This document shows positions 1 through 9,161 of a stretch of 64,000 nucleotides of DNA, in pieces. The first letter of the stretch is position 1, and every line of letters begins with the position of its first letter. The DNA comes from Betaproteobacteria bacterium. Its GTDB lineage: Bacteria; Pseudomonadota; Gammaproteobacteria; Burkholderiales; Ga0077523. Below the pieces are notes generated by a model, which was not told where the DNA came from, did not search any database, and saw only the letters and a program-made list of their open reading frames with translations. The stretch lies in NCBI GenBank assembly GCA_016713305.1, contig JADJPK010000004.1:62001-126000 (forward strand), given 5' to 3'. The position numbers and the translations under genes are program-made.

Positions 1-1
1 C

Positions 2-1331
2 GAAAAGATGTCGAAGAGCCGGGGGACGTTCATCACGGCCGGCAGCTATCTCGATCTGGGTCTCGACCCGGAATGGCTGCGGTACTACTACGCGGCCAAG
101 CTCGGGCCGGCGATGGAGGACATCGACCTCAACCTGGACGACTTCGTCGCCCGGGTGAACAGCGACCTGGTGGGCAAGTACGTGAACATCGCGAGCCGGT
201 GCGCGGGCTTCCTCGTCAAGCGCTTCGACGGAAGGCTCGGCTCGGCGGAGGAGTGCGCTGCCGTGGAAGGATTGCGGGCAAGGCTGCCGGTGATCGCGGA
301 CCATTACGACCAGCGCGAATACGCCAAGGCGCTGCGCGAGGTCATGGCCTCGGCCGACGAACTGAATCAGTTCGTGGATCAGGAAAAGCCCTGGGAACTC
401 GCCAAGCGTCCGGACGCCGGCGAGCGGTTGCATCGCGTCTGTTCCCAGGCGCTGGAGGGATTCCGGCTGCTCACTCTGGCGCTGAAGCCGGTGCTGCCCC
501 GCGTGGCCCAGCGGGTGGAAGCCTTCCTGAACATCGGCGCGCTGCGATGGTCCGACGGGGGAGCGAGTCTGCCTCCCGGACACCGCATCGATGCCTACCA
601 GCACCTCATGACTCGCCTGGATGCCAAGTCGATGGAAGCCCTGGTCGGCGCGAATCGGGAGAGTCTCAAACCTGTCGCGGCGGATGCACATTCGCCGCAG
701 CGGCATGCACAGCATCAGGAGAACGTCGTGAACGAGAATTCGAAGCCCGCGGCAAGCGCTGGAGGCCCACCCCCATCCCTGACTCGTCCCGCTGACGGGG
801 GAGGAAAAGTCGCGCCGGGTGCCGGAACCAGCACCGGGGCGGGCGCCGGAGGCCCACCCCCATCCCCGGCCCTTCCCCCTGAAGGGGAAGGGAGGTTACA
901 GCCGGGTGCCGGAACAAGCACCGCGGCGGGCGCCGGAGGCCCACCCCCATCCCCGGCCCTTCCCCCTGAAGGGGAAGGGAGGTTCCAGCCGGCGCCGGTG
1001 GCGCCGACCATTACCATCGATGACTTCATGAAGGTCGATCTGCGCGTGGCGCGCGTCGTCGACGCTCAACATGTGGAAGGGGCAGAGAAACTCATCAAGC
1101 TCACGCTGGATATCGGCTCCGAAACACGCCAGGTCTTCGCGGGCATCAAGGCCCATTACGATCCGGACAAGATCCGGGGACGGCTCGTGCTGATGGTGGC
1201 CAACCTGCAGCCGCGCAAGATGCGATTCGGCGAATCGCAAGGCATGATCCTGGCGGCAAGCGGGGAAGATACCGGGGGTGTTTCTGCTCGACGTGGACAG
1301 TGGCGCGGAACCCGGCATGCGGGCCAAGTGA
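2..1331 (+). CDS. metG: Methionyl-tRNA synthetase, 3' part (cut by window edge, one frameshift)
   Basis: Charges tRNA-Met with methionine in the cytoplasm. The window opens exactly at the KMSKS loop (EKMSKSRG from base 2), so the Rossmann catalytic half lies outside. The anticodon-binding helical domain follows, then a low-complexity linker (about bases 720-1000) with 87-bp repeats, then the C-terminal tRNA-binding dimerisation domain (TITIDDFMKVDLRVARV onward). A one-base loss in a G run near 1277 throws the frame off: as read, the ORF runs on into acyP to 1612, while the corrected frame gives GVFLLDVDSGAEPGMRAK and a stop at 1329-1331. The apparent MetG-acylphosphatase fusion is therefore an artefact. 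Confidence 0.93.
761..992 (+). repeat. 87-bp tandem repeat with palindromic core inside metG linker
   Basis: Three units begin at 761, 848 and 935, a period of exactly 87 bases or 29 codons. Units 2 and 3 are nearly identical, unit 1 is diverged and unit 3 is partial. Units 2 and 3 carry a perfect inverted repeat, CCCTTCCCC / GGGGAAGGG with a CTGAA loop, at 870-892 and 957-979. This resembles the palindromic repeats usually found between genes in proteobacteria. Being a multiple of three, the array stays open and encodes Gly/Pro-rich units such as GGPPPSPALPPEGEGR. Confidence 0.9.
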
Positions 1332-1342
1332 CGGAAACGAGC

Positions 1343-1612
1343 ATGACCCGCCATCTGTCCATCCGCGGCCGCGTCCAGGGTGTGGGCTATCGCGAATCCA
1401 TGCGGCAGGAAGCGGCCCGCCTCGGCGTCACCGGATGGGTCCGCAACCGTTTCGACGGCAGCGTGGAAGCCGTCGTTCATGGCACCGCCGAGCAGGTGAC
1501 CGCCATCACGCGCTGGGTGCATGCGGGACCGCCGTCAGCCATGGTGCTGCGCGTGGAGGAGAGGGACGACGAAGGCACGTTCACGCGTTTCGACCGCCTC
1601 CCGACGGTGTGA
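1343..1612 (+). CDS. acyP: Acylphosphatase
   Basis: Hydrolyses acyl phosphates in the cytoplasm. The 89-residue protein is of full family length. It has the phosphate-binding loop GRVQGVGYR with the catalytic Arg and the WVRNRFDGSVE strand with the catalytic Asn. The start at 1343 lies 11 bases after the corrected metG stop; in the raw sequence the same frame is fused to metG by the metG frameshift. Likely co-transcribed with metG. Confidence 0.93.
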   Translation: MTRHLSIRGRVQGVGYRESMRQEAARLGVTGWVRNRFDGSVEAVVHGTAEQVTAITRWVHAGPPSAMVLRVEERDDEGTFTRFDRLPTV

Positions 1613-1675
1613 GGCCCGCCGCAGCCATGACAGCGTAGAATCCGCGGCATTCCCTGGCACGCAGATCGAAGAACC

Positions 1676-2089
1676 ATGGTCGGCATTCTCATCGTTGCTC
1701 ACGGCACGCTCGGCGAAAGCCTGGTCCAGTGCGCGAGCCATGTGATGGGTGGCAGACCACCGCAGTTGATGCAGGTGGGCGTCAGCATGCACGACGACCC
1801 GGCGTTGATGGTGCCGCAGCTGCTGAAGCTGGTGCGGCAGCTCGACGAGGGCAACGGCGTGCTGGTGCTGACGGACGTATACGGGGCGACGCCCAGCAAC
1901 ATCGCGGCACGCGTCCTGGTTCCGGGGCGGGTGGAAGGCATCGCGGGCGTCAGTCTGCCGATGCTTGTCCGGGCGCTCACGTATCGAAACGAGCCACTCA
2001 AGACCGTCGTGGCCAAGGCCATGTCGGGCGGCGTCGAGGGGGTGTTCAGAATGCCACCGGCGATGGGAAATGCAGCAACAGGAAGTTGA
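1676..2089 (+). CDS. Mannose-family PTS EIIA domain protein
   Basis: A 137-residue single-domain EIIA of the mannose/fructose class. His9 in the N-terminal VAHG motif is the expected phosphorylation site, with the typical TDVYGATPSN segment further on. No EIIB, EIIC or EIID gene is nearby, so this belongs to the regulatory PTS common in betaproteobacteria that senses metabolic state and does not import sugar. Its last 20 bases overlap the start of ptsH, so the two are translationally coupled. Confidence 0.92.
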   Translation: MVGILIVAHGTLGESLVQCASHVMGGRPPQLMQVGVSMHDDPALMVPQLLKLVRQLDEGNGVLVLTDVYGATPSNIAARVLVPGRVEGIAGVSLPMLVRALTYRNEPLKTVVAKAMSGGVEGVFRMPPAMGNAATGS

Positions 2090-2339
2090 GATCATCAACA
2101 AGCTCGGCCTGCACGCCAGGGCGTCGGCCAAACTCACGCAACTCGCGGCGCAGTACCAGTCGGAAGTCTGGCTATCGCGCAACGGCCGCCGGGTGAACGC
2201 CAAGAGCATCATGGGGGTGATGATGCTGGCGGCCGCGAAGGGCTCCAAGGTGGCGGTCGAAACCGAGGGCCCCGATGAAGCCGAGGCGATGAAAGCGTTG
2301 CTCGGCTTGATCGCGGACAGGTTCGGAGAAGCGGAATAG
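2070..2339 (+). CDS. ptsH: Phosphocarrier protein HPr
   Basis: An 89-residue HPr that relays phosphate from EI to EIIA. His15 sits in GLHARAS and is the site phosphorylated by EI. Ser46 in NAKSIMG is the site used by HPr kinase in organisms that have it. The ATG at 2070 overlaps the end of the EIIA gene in another frame. Forms a unit with ptsI downstream, which is separated by about 200 bases that hold a strong hairpin. Confidence 0.95.
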   Translation: MQQQEVEIINKLGLHARASAKLTQLAAQYQSEVWLSRNGRRVNAKSIMGVMMLAAAKGSKVAVETEGPDEAEAMKALLGLIADRFGEAE

Positions 2340-2340
2340 C

Positions 2341-2358
2341 TCCGCGGCGGGCCGCGGA
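2341..2358 (+). terminator. Hairpin after ptsH
   Basis: Perfect inverted repeat TCCGCGG / CCGCGGA with a 4-base loop, starting 2 bases after the ptsH stop. There is no T run, so it is more likely an mRNA-stabilising or attenuating hairpin that lowers ptsI expression than a full terminator. Confidence 0.4.
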
Positions 2359-2545
2359 ACACCAGCACAGGGGGGTGCAACGTTGAAGAACTGGCACGTC
2401 GCCACACCGGCGACCGGTGCGTCCGCTGGCCGTGCGTGCGCGGGCGGCGATTCCCTGCACGAACCGGCCCTCTCCTCCATCGTCCCGGCCATGGCCCGAT
2501 CGGCGTCACGCCACCCGGACCTGCGCCACTGATCCCGGACCCCGC

Positions 2546-4273
2546 ATGTCTTTCACGATCCACGGCATAGGCGTCTCCGGTGGCATTGCCATCGGCCGCG
2601 CGCACCTCGTCACGCACGCCCAGCTCGAGGTGCCGCACCTCGAGATCGCGCCGGCGAAGGTTCCGGCCGAACAGGCGCGCCTCGATGCGGCCCTGGACAA
2701 GGTCCGCGGCGAACTGACCAGCCTCGCCGGACACATTCCCGAGAACGCGCCTGCCGAGTTCGGCGCCTTCCTGAACGTCCATCTGATGATCCTGGGCGAT
2801 GAAACGCTGTCGGAAGCGCCCAAGGCGACCATCGCGGCACAGCGGTGCAACGCCGAGTGGGCGCTGAAACAGCAGATGGAAGCGCTGCTCGCCCAGTTCG
2901 ACGAGATCGACGATGCCTACCTGCGGGAACGCAAGACCGACGTGAAGCAGGTCGTCGAGCGTGTCCTGCAGGCGCTCATGACCGACGCGCGCGCGGCGGC
3001 ATCCGTCGCCCCACCCGAGGAAGGCAGCATCCTGGTCGCCCACGACCTGTCCCCGGCGGACGTCATTCTCTACAAGCAGCACCGGTTCGCCAGCTTCATC
3101 ACGGATCTGGGCGGCACCACGTCGCATACGGCGATCGTCGCCCGGTCCCTGGGCATCCCCTCCATCGTCGCCCTGCACCACGCAAGGCGTCTCGTGCGCG
3201 AGAACGAAGTCCTGATCGTGGACGGCACCCACGGGGTGCTGATCGTCGATCCCGACAAGAAGGTGCTGGAGGAGTACCGGCTGCGCCAGGAAGAGTGGCA
3301 GCTCGAACAGCAGAAGCTGCGCCGGCTCACCACCACACGCGCTGCAGTGCTCGACGGCACCCGCATCGAGCTGCACGCCAACATCGAACTGCTGGAGGAT
3401 GTCTATCAGGCGCGCGAGAACGGCGCGGCCGGCGTCGGGCTCTTCCGCACCGAGTTCCTCTATCTCAACCGGCGCGATCTTCCCGGCGAGGACGAGCAGT
3501 TCGAGGCCTATCGCAAGGTGGTGATGGAGATGGGAAGGCTGCCGGTCACGATCCGCACCTTCGACCTGGGAGCCGACAAGGAACTCGACGGCGCGGAGCG
3601 GGTGGCCGCCAACCCTGCCCTCGGATTGCGGGCGATCCGGTTGTGCCTGGCCGAGCCGGTGATGTTCCGCACGCAGCTGCGCGCCATCCTGCGGGCCTCC
3701 GCGTTCGGCAAGGTGAAGATCCTCGTTCCCATGCTGTCGTCGGTGCTCGAATTGACTCAGGCGCTGAAGGCCGTCGCCGATGCCCGTCGCAGCCTGGACG
3801 ACGACGGCATCGCCTACGACGCCGAGACGCCCATCGGCGGCATGATCGAGGTCCCCGCCGCCGCGCTGTGCCTCAACATCTTCACGCGCAAGCTCGATTT
3901 CCTGTCCATCGGCACGAACGACCTGATCCAGTACACGCTGGCCATCGACCGCACGGACGAGTCCGTCGCGCATCTGTACGATCCGCTGCACCCTGCGGTG
4001 CTGAATCTCGTGGCCCAGATCATCCACCGTGCCGCGAAGTCCGGAACGCCGGTGGCGGTATGCGGCGAGATGGCGGGTGATGTCTCCCTCACCCGGCTGC
4101 TGCTGGGATTCGGTCTGCGCCAGTTCTCCATGCATCCGGCAAATCTGCTGGCGGTGAAGCAGGTGATCCTCAAGAGCGATCTGGACGAAGTCACTTCCCT
4201 CGCCCGCCGCATGCTCAAGACCGAGGATCCGCACAAGCTGGTCACGCTGCTGGAGAAGATGAATGCGTTGTGA
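2546..4273 (+). CDS. ptsI: PTS enzyme I (phosphoenolpyruvate-protein phosphotransferase)
   Basis: Takes phosphate from PEP and passes it to HPr. 575 residues, the normal EI length. The N-terminal phosphohistidine domain has the active His194 in GGTTSHTAIVAR. The C-terminal PEP-binding barrel has the loop IGTNDLIQYTLAIDR and the catalytic CGEMAGD cysteine. The ATG at 2546 (MSFTIHGIGVSGGIAIGRA) is chosen over upstream in-frame starts because it opens directly into the conserved EI N terminus. Completes the EIIA-HPr-EI chain. Confidence 0.95.
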   Translation: MSFTIHGIGVSGGIAIGRAHLVTHAQLEVPHLEIAPAKVPAEQARLDAALDKVRGELTSLAGHIPENAPAEFGAFLNVHLMILGDETLSEAPKATIAAQRCNAEWALKQQMEALLAQFDEIDDAYLRERKTDVKQVVERVLQALMTDARAAASVAPPEEGSILVAHDLSPADVILYKQHRFASFITDLGGTTSHTAIVARSLGIPSIVALHHARRLVRENEVLIVDGTHGVLIVDPDKKVLEEYRLRQEEWQLEQQKLRRLTTTRAAVLDGTRIELHANIELLEDVYQARENGAAGVGLFRTEFLYLNRRDLPGEDEQFEAYRKVVMEMGRLPVTIRTFDLGADKELDGAERVAANPALGLRAIRLCLAEPVMFRTQLRAILRASAFGKVKILVPMLSSVLELTQALKAVADARRSLDDDGIAYDAETPIGGMIEVPAAALCLNIFTRKLDFLSIGTNDLIQYTLAIDRTDESVAHLYDPLHPAVLNLVAQIIHRAAKSGTPVAVCGEMAGDVSLTRLLLGFGLRQFSMHPANLLAVKQVILKSDLDEVTSLARRMLKTEDPHKLVTLLEKMNAL

Positions 4274-4318
4274 CGCGTGCGCTGGACAACGGGTGATGCG
4301 CGAGAGGGTGGAGTCCGT

Positions 4319-4337
4319 GGACCCGAGACCCGGGTCC
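4319..4337. repeat. Inverted repeat in ptsI-holA gap
   Basis: GGACCCG and CGGGTCC with a 5-base loop, 45 bases after ptsI. A related GGGTCCCGGGACTCGGGACTCG-type stretch follows at about 4418-4442. There is no T run. It may act as a weak terminator or be a small intergenic repeat. Confidence 0.35.
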
Positions 4338-4473
4338 ATCGTTGCAACCGCACCGCCTTGGGCGGCCATCGCTTCCGAGTTCCGCGGTCACGCGCCGCGG
4401 CTGCAGTATCCTGGGGTCTAGGGTCCCGGGACTCGGGACTCGCAGCTCTTCCGTCGCCCCTCGACTGGCCTCC

Positions 4474-5508
4474 ATGCAACTCGACCCCGACCAGCTTCTC
4501 CGCCATCTCCAGCGAGAACTCGCGCCGTTGTACGTCGTCCACGGCGAAGAGGCGCTGCTGGCCATCGAAGCCGCTGATCGCATCCGGACGAAGGCGAGGG
4601 AACGCGGCTGCAGCGAGCGCGAGATCCTCACGGTCGAAGCGGGATTCGAGTGGCGGCGGCTGTGGGCGACCGGGGCGAGTCTGTCGCTTTTCGCCAGCCA
4701 GCGCCTCGTGGAGTTGCGCATGGCATCGGCCGCTCCGGGGGCGGAAGGCAGCGAAGCGTTGATCCGCTACGCGGCATCGCTTCCCGAAGACACCGTCACG
4801 CTGATCACGCTGCCCAAGGTCGAGTTCAGGACACGGCAGTCGAAGTGGTTCTCCGCCCTGGAATCGGCGGGCGTATGCGTGCATGCACAGCGCATCGGGT
4901 TCGAGCAGCTGCCCGCCTGGCTCGCGGCCCGTCTGAAGGCGCAGGGTCAGTCTGCCGGCCCGGACGTGATGGAGGTTCTCGCCGCCCGGGTCGAGGGGAA
5001 TCTGCTTGCCGCGCATCAGGAGATCCAGAAGCTGAGCCTGCTGTTTCCGCAGGGACCGCTGGATCTCGATGCCGTGCGCACCACCGTGGCGGACGTCGCG
5101 CGGTTCGACGCCTTCGACCTGGGCCCCGCCATCCTCGCCGGTGATCCCGTTCACCTGCTGAGGATGCTGGACGGTCTCCGCGGGGAGGGCACCGGGCTGC
5201 CGCTGGTGCTGTGGGCCTTCGCCGAGGAAATTCGCGCCATGTTGCGCATCCGGGAATCCGTTGCGTCCGGCATGCCGCTCGCCCAGGCGATGCGCGATGC
5301 CAAGGTGTGGGGAGAACGGCAGAAGGGGATGCCCGCGGCCGTGCGCCGCCTCGACAGTGCGCAACTCCGGAACGCCCTGGCACACGCCGCGCGCATCGAC
5401 AGGATCATCAAGGGTGTCGGTGATGGCGACGCCTGGACGGAACTGGAGCAGCTTGCGATGCGCCTGACTGCCCCGGATCTGAAGCTTCCCACCGCGCACG
5501 CCGCCTGA
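4474..5508 (+). CDS. holA: DNA polymerase III delta subunit
   Basis: The clamp-loader subunit that opens the beta sliding clamp. 344 residues, close to E. coli HolA. The N terminus LYVVHGEEALL matches the typical HolA Y-x-x-x-G-(D/E)-E opening, followed by the AAA-like fold and the C-terminal helical collar. The ATG at 4474 is preferred to an upstream in-frame ATG at 4342 because the conserved domain begins only about 18 residues after 4474. The lptE gene that often precedes holA is not here. The reading frame is intact. Confidence 0.88.
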   Translation: MQLDPDQLLRHLQRELAPLYVVHGEEALLAIEAADRIRTKARERGCSEREILTVEAGFEWRRLWATGASLSLFASQRLVELRMASAAPGAEGSEALIRYAASLPEDTVTLITLPKVEFRTRQSKWFSALESAGVCVHAQRIGFEQLPAWLAARLKAQGQSAGPDVMEVLAARVEGNLLAAHQEIQKLSLLFPQGPLDLDAVRTTVADVARFDAFDLGPAILAGDPVHLLRMLDGLRGEGTGLPLVLWAFAEEIRAMLRIRESVASGMPLAQAMRDAKVWGERQKGMPAAVRRLDSAQLRNALAHAARIDRIIKGVGDGDAWTELEQLAMRLTAPDLKLPTAHAA

Positions 5509-5693
5509 TCCGCCCGGGCGCGAGGGCTCCCTCGCCCGTGTTCCGCCCCTCGCCGGACCGGCCTGTGCCGCAGGGCCGAATCGCCGCCTTCCCCCTCCGA
5601 TTCGCGAGCGCCAAGAGAGACTTGCACCGCATTTCCGGCGGGTTGTCCGACGTATCCGGGTTAGAATTCCGGCATCCATTTCCGGACTCTTCC

Positions 5694-6951
5694 ATGGACG
5701 TACAGAGCTACATGACGGGCATCGGCCGCGCGGCACGCGCCGCATCGCGGGCCATGGCCCGAGCCGATACACGCGCCAAGGACGAAGCTTTGCTCGCCAT
5801 CGCATCGGCCGTCGAACGCGAGTCCGCCACTCTCCTCGCCGCCAACGCTGCCGACGTCGCGCAAGGGCGCTCCAAAGGGGCTCGACCCGGCAATGGTGGA
5901 CCGGCTGATCCTCACGGAAAAGGGCGTGCGTACCATGGCGCAGGGCCTGCGGGAGATCGCCCAGCTCACCGATCCCATCGGCGAGATCACGGACCTGCGG
6001 TACCGTCCCACGGGAATCCAGGTCGGCCGCATGCGTGTGCCGTTGGGCGTGATCGGCATCATCTACGAGGCCCGGCCCAACGTGACGGCGGATGCGGCGG
6101 GTCTGTGCCTCAAGAGCGGCAACGCCGCCATTCTCCGCGGCGGCTCCGAGGCCATCCGCTGCAATCAGGCCATTGCGGCGTGCGTGCACGAAGGCCTGCG
6201 TGCCGCCGGTCTTCCCGAGGGCGCGGTGCAGGTGATCGAGACGACGGACCGCGCCGCGGTGGGCGAGCTCATCACCATGAAGGACTACGTCGACGTGATC
6301 GTTCCCCGTGGCGGCAAGGGACTCATCGAGCGAATCAGCAACGAGTCGCGCATTCCCGTCATCAAGCACCTGGACGGGATCTGTCACGTCTTCATCGACG
6401 AGGATGCGGACCTCGACAAGGCGATCCGCATCGCGGACAACGCCAAGACCCAGCGCTACGGCACCTGCAACACCATGGAAACGCTGCTCGTGCATGCGCG
6501 CGTCGCGGCCCACGTCCTGCCGCCGCTGGCGCGCATCTACCGCGACAAGGGCGTGGAGCTGCGCGGCTGCGAGCGTTCCCGCGCCATCGTTCCGGACATG
6601 AACGAGGCGACGGACGAAGACTGGGTGACGGAATACCTGGCCCCGATTCTCAGCGTGCGGATCGTGGACGGCCTGGACGCTGCCATCGAGCACATCAACA
6701 CCTACGGCTCGCAGCACACCGACGCCATCGTGACCCGGGACTACGCACGGGCCCGCCGTTTCCTGCGGGAGGTCGATTCCAGCTCGGTGATGGTCAATGC
6801 CTCCACCCGCTTCGCCGACGGATTCGAGTACGGCCTGGGTGCGGAGATCGGCATCTCCACGGACAAGCTGCACGCGCGCGGGCCGGTCGGGCTCGAAGGA
6901 CTCACCTCGCTCAAGTACGTGGTGCTGGGCGACGGTGAGGTCCGCGGCTGA
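5694..6951 (+). CDS. proA: Gamma-glutamyl phosphate reductase (one frameshift)
   Basis: Second step of proline synthesis: reduces gamma-glutamyl phosphate to glutamate semialdehyde with NADPH. The N terminus (MDVQSYMTGIGRAARAASR) is in one frame and the rest from MVDRLILTEKGVRTMAQGL in another. One extra base near 5878-5884, in an A/G run, separates them; removing it reads AQGRSKGLDPAMVDRL and gives a normal 418-residue ProA. The catalytic cysteine lies in YGTCNTMETLLV. Follows holA, with no proB in the window. Confidence 0.92.
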
Positions 6952-6966
6952 CGGCGGGCGGCGCGC

Positions 6967-7338
6967 ATGCCCTCCTGGAGCTGGCTCAAGTACGCGCCCT
7001 GGGGAGAGATCGCCAAGGCAGCGAGGCGGGTGCCGGAGTTCGTCCGTGACCTGCGCAAGGACGACGATGACGACCAGCCGCCGGCGCCTTCCCGTTCGGC
7101 GAGTTCCGACGCGCCGTCCGACCTTGCCCAGCTCCGGTTCGAACTGGAACTGCTGAAGGCAAACATCGAGAAGCTTCGCGCCCACTCCGAAACCCAGGGC
7201 CGCGCCGTGGAAGAGCAGGCCCGCGCGCTCACCCAGATTTCCAATGCCCTCTCGGCGCGTCTGCGGACGGCCGCATGGGTCGCAGGTCTCGCCCTGATCG
7301 TCGCTCTGGCGGCGCTCGTGACGGCGCTGCTGCGCTGA
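6967..7338 (+). CDS. Small tail-anchored coiled-coil protein, unknown function
   Basis: A 123-residue protein that I do not recognise. It has an N-terminal amphipathic stretch with an acidic DDDDD run near residue 34, a predicted coiled coil at about 50-88 (LRFELELLKANIEKLRAHSE), and one hydrophobic segment at about 100-121 ending two residues before the C terminus. It is probably inner-membrane tail-anchored. It lies 15 bases after proA and 26 bases before lpdA, so it is likely co-transcribed with them. Confidence 0.7.
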   Translation: MPSWSWLKYAPWGEIAKAARRVPEFVRDLRKDDDDDQPPAPSRSASSDAPSDLAQLRFELELLKANIEKLRAHSETQGRAVEEQARALTQISNALSARLRTAAWVAGLALIVALAALVTALLR

Positions 7339-7364
7339 CCCCCCCCAAAACACAGGAGTCCACG

Positions 7365-9148
7365 TTGAGCAATCTGGTCGAAGTGCGCGTTCCCGACATC
7401 GGCGACTTCAAGGATATTCCGGTCATCGAGGTGCTGGTGAAACCGGGCGACACCGTCAAACCCGAGGATTCGCTCGTCACGCTGGAGTCGGACAAGGCCA
7501 CCATGGAAGTGCCTTCCCCGGCCGCCGGCACGGTGAAGGAAATCAGGATCAAGATTGGCGACAAGGTCTCGCAGGGCACGCTGGTCCTCGTGCTGGAGGC
7601 GTCGGGCGCCGCAGCGGCGGCCGCGCCTGCAGCGGTCGCTCCGGCCTCTGCCGCTCCCGCGGCCTCTCCCGCCCCCGCTCCGATCGCGGCTCCCTCCCCC
7701 ACCCCCGCGACAGCGACTTCGGTGGCAACGGTCAAGGGTGACCTGCACGCAGAAGTCGTGGTACTGGGCTCGGGTCCCGGCGGTTACACGGCCGCCTACC
7801 GTGCCGCGGACCTCGGCAAGAAGGTGGTGATGATCGAGCGTTACCCATCGCTCGGCGGTGTCTGCCTCAACGTGGGCTGCATCCCGTCCAAGGCGCTGCT
7901 GCACGCCGCGCGGGTGATTTCCGAAGCCGAGGAAATGGCGCACTTCGGCGTGAAATTCGGCAAGCCCGAAGTCGACATCGAAGCCTTGCGGGGATGGAAG
8001 TCGAGCGTCGTGGGCAGGCTCACCAAGGGATTGGCCGGGCTTGCCAAGCAGCGCAAGGTCGAGGTGGTGACCGGCGTGGGCAGGTTCGCTTCCGATCACA
8101 TGATCGAGGTCACGGCCGCGGACGGTTCGCGCAAGACCGTGTCGTTCGATCACTGCATCATCGCCGCGGGCTCGCAGGTCGCCCGCATTCCGGGATTTCC
8201 CTACGACGATCCCCGCCTCATGGACTCCACCGGCGCACTGGAACTGCAGGAGGTTCCCAAGCGCATGCTGGTGATCGGCGGCGGCATCATCGGCCTGGAG
8301 ATGGCGTGCGTCTACGACGCTCTGGGCAGCCGCATCAGCGTGGTGGAACTGGCCGACGGCCTGATTCCGGGCGCGGATCGGGACATCGTCAAGCCGCTGC
8401 AGAAACGCCTGGAAAAGCGCTACGAGGCCATCCTGCTCAAGACCAAGGTGTCCAGGCTGGAAGCCACGCCCGAGGGCTGCGTGCGACGTTCGAAGGTGAC
8501 GGTGCGCCTGCACCGCAGACATACGACCGCGTGCTTCTCGCCGTGGGCCGCCGGCCCAATGGCCGCGACATCGCGGCCGACAAGGCCGGGGTCGTGGTGA
8601 ACGAGCGCGGCTTCATCCCCGTGGACAAGCAGCAACGCACGAACGTCGCGCACATCCACGCCATCGGCGATGTCTGCGGCGAGCCCATGCTCGCGCACAA
8701 GGCCACGCACGAGGGCAAGCTGGCGGCCGAGATCATCGCCGGACACAAGGGCGCGTTCGATGCGCGCACCATCCCCTCGGTGGCCTACACCGACCCCGAG
8801 ATCGCGTGGATGGGCCTCACGGAGACGGCTGCAAAGGCGCAAGGCATCGAGTACGAGAAGGCCTCGTTCCCGTGGGCAGCCTCGGGCCGCGCGCTGGCCA
8901 CTGGCCGCGACGAGGGGCTGACTAAGCTGCTGTTCGACAAGACCACCAGGCGCCTCCTGGGCGCCGCGATGGTGGGACCGAATGCGGGTGAGCTCATCGC
9001 CGAAACGGTGCTCGCGCTGGAGATGGGCGCGGACGCCGAGGACATCGGCCTCACGATCCACCCGCACCCGACGCTGTCGGAAACGGTGTTCTTCGCCGCG
9101 GAAATCGCCGAGGGCAGCATCACCGACCTGTACATGCCCAAGCGCTGA
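7365..9148 (+). CDS. lpdA: Dihydrolipoamide dehydrogenase with N-terminal lipoyl domain (one frameshift)
   Basis: The E3 flavoenzyme of the pyruvate or 2-oxoglutarate dehydrogenase complex; it reoxidises lipoamide with NAD. Order: lipoyl domain (residues 1-75, lipoyl-Lys in ESDKATMEVP), an Ala/Pro-rich swinging linker (about 78-118), then FAD and NAD domains with the redox disulfide in GGVCLNVGCIPSK and the His-Glu pair HPHPTLSE at the dimer interface. TTG start at 7365 with an AGGAG site before it. A lost G in the run near 8474 splits the gene; repair reads ATPEGLRATFEG and gives 594 residues. Lipoyl-E3 fusions are typical of betaproteobacterial PDH. Confidence 0.93.
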
Positions 9149-9161
9149 GCGGAACCCGACG

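Noticed and set aside
8..1612. A MetG-acylphosphatase fusion protein
   Set aside because: The join lies at a G run; one added base restores the normal MetG end GVFLLDVDSGAEPGMRAK and a separate acyP with its own ATG.
1535..7353. Long minus-strand open frames (over 900 codons) opposite ptsI, holA and proA
   Set aside because: Antisense shadows of GC-rich genes: biased composition, no domain, while the plus-strand genes are unmistakable.
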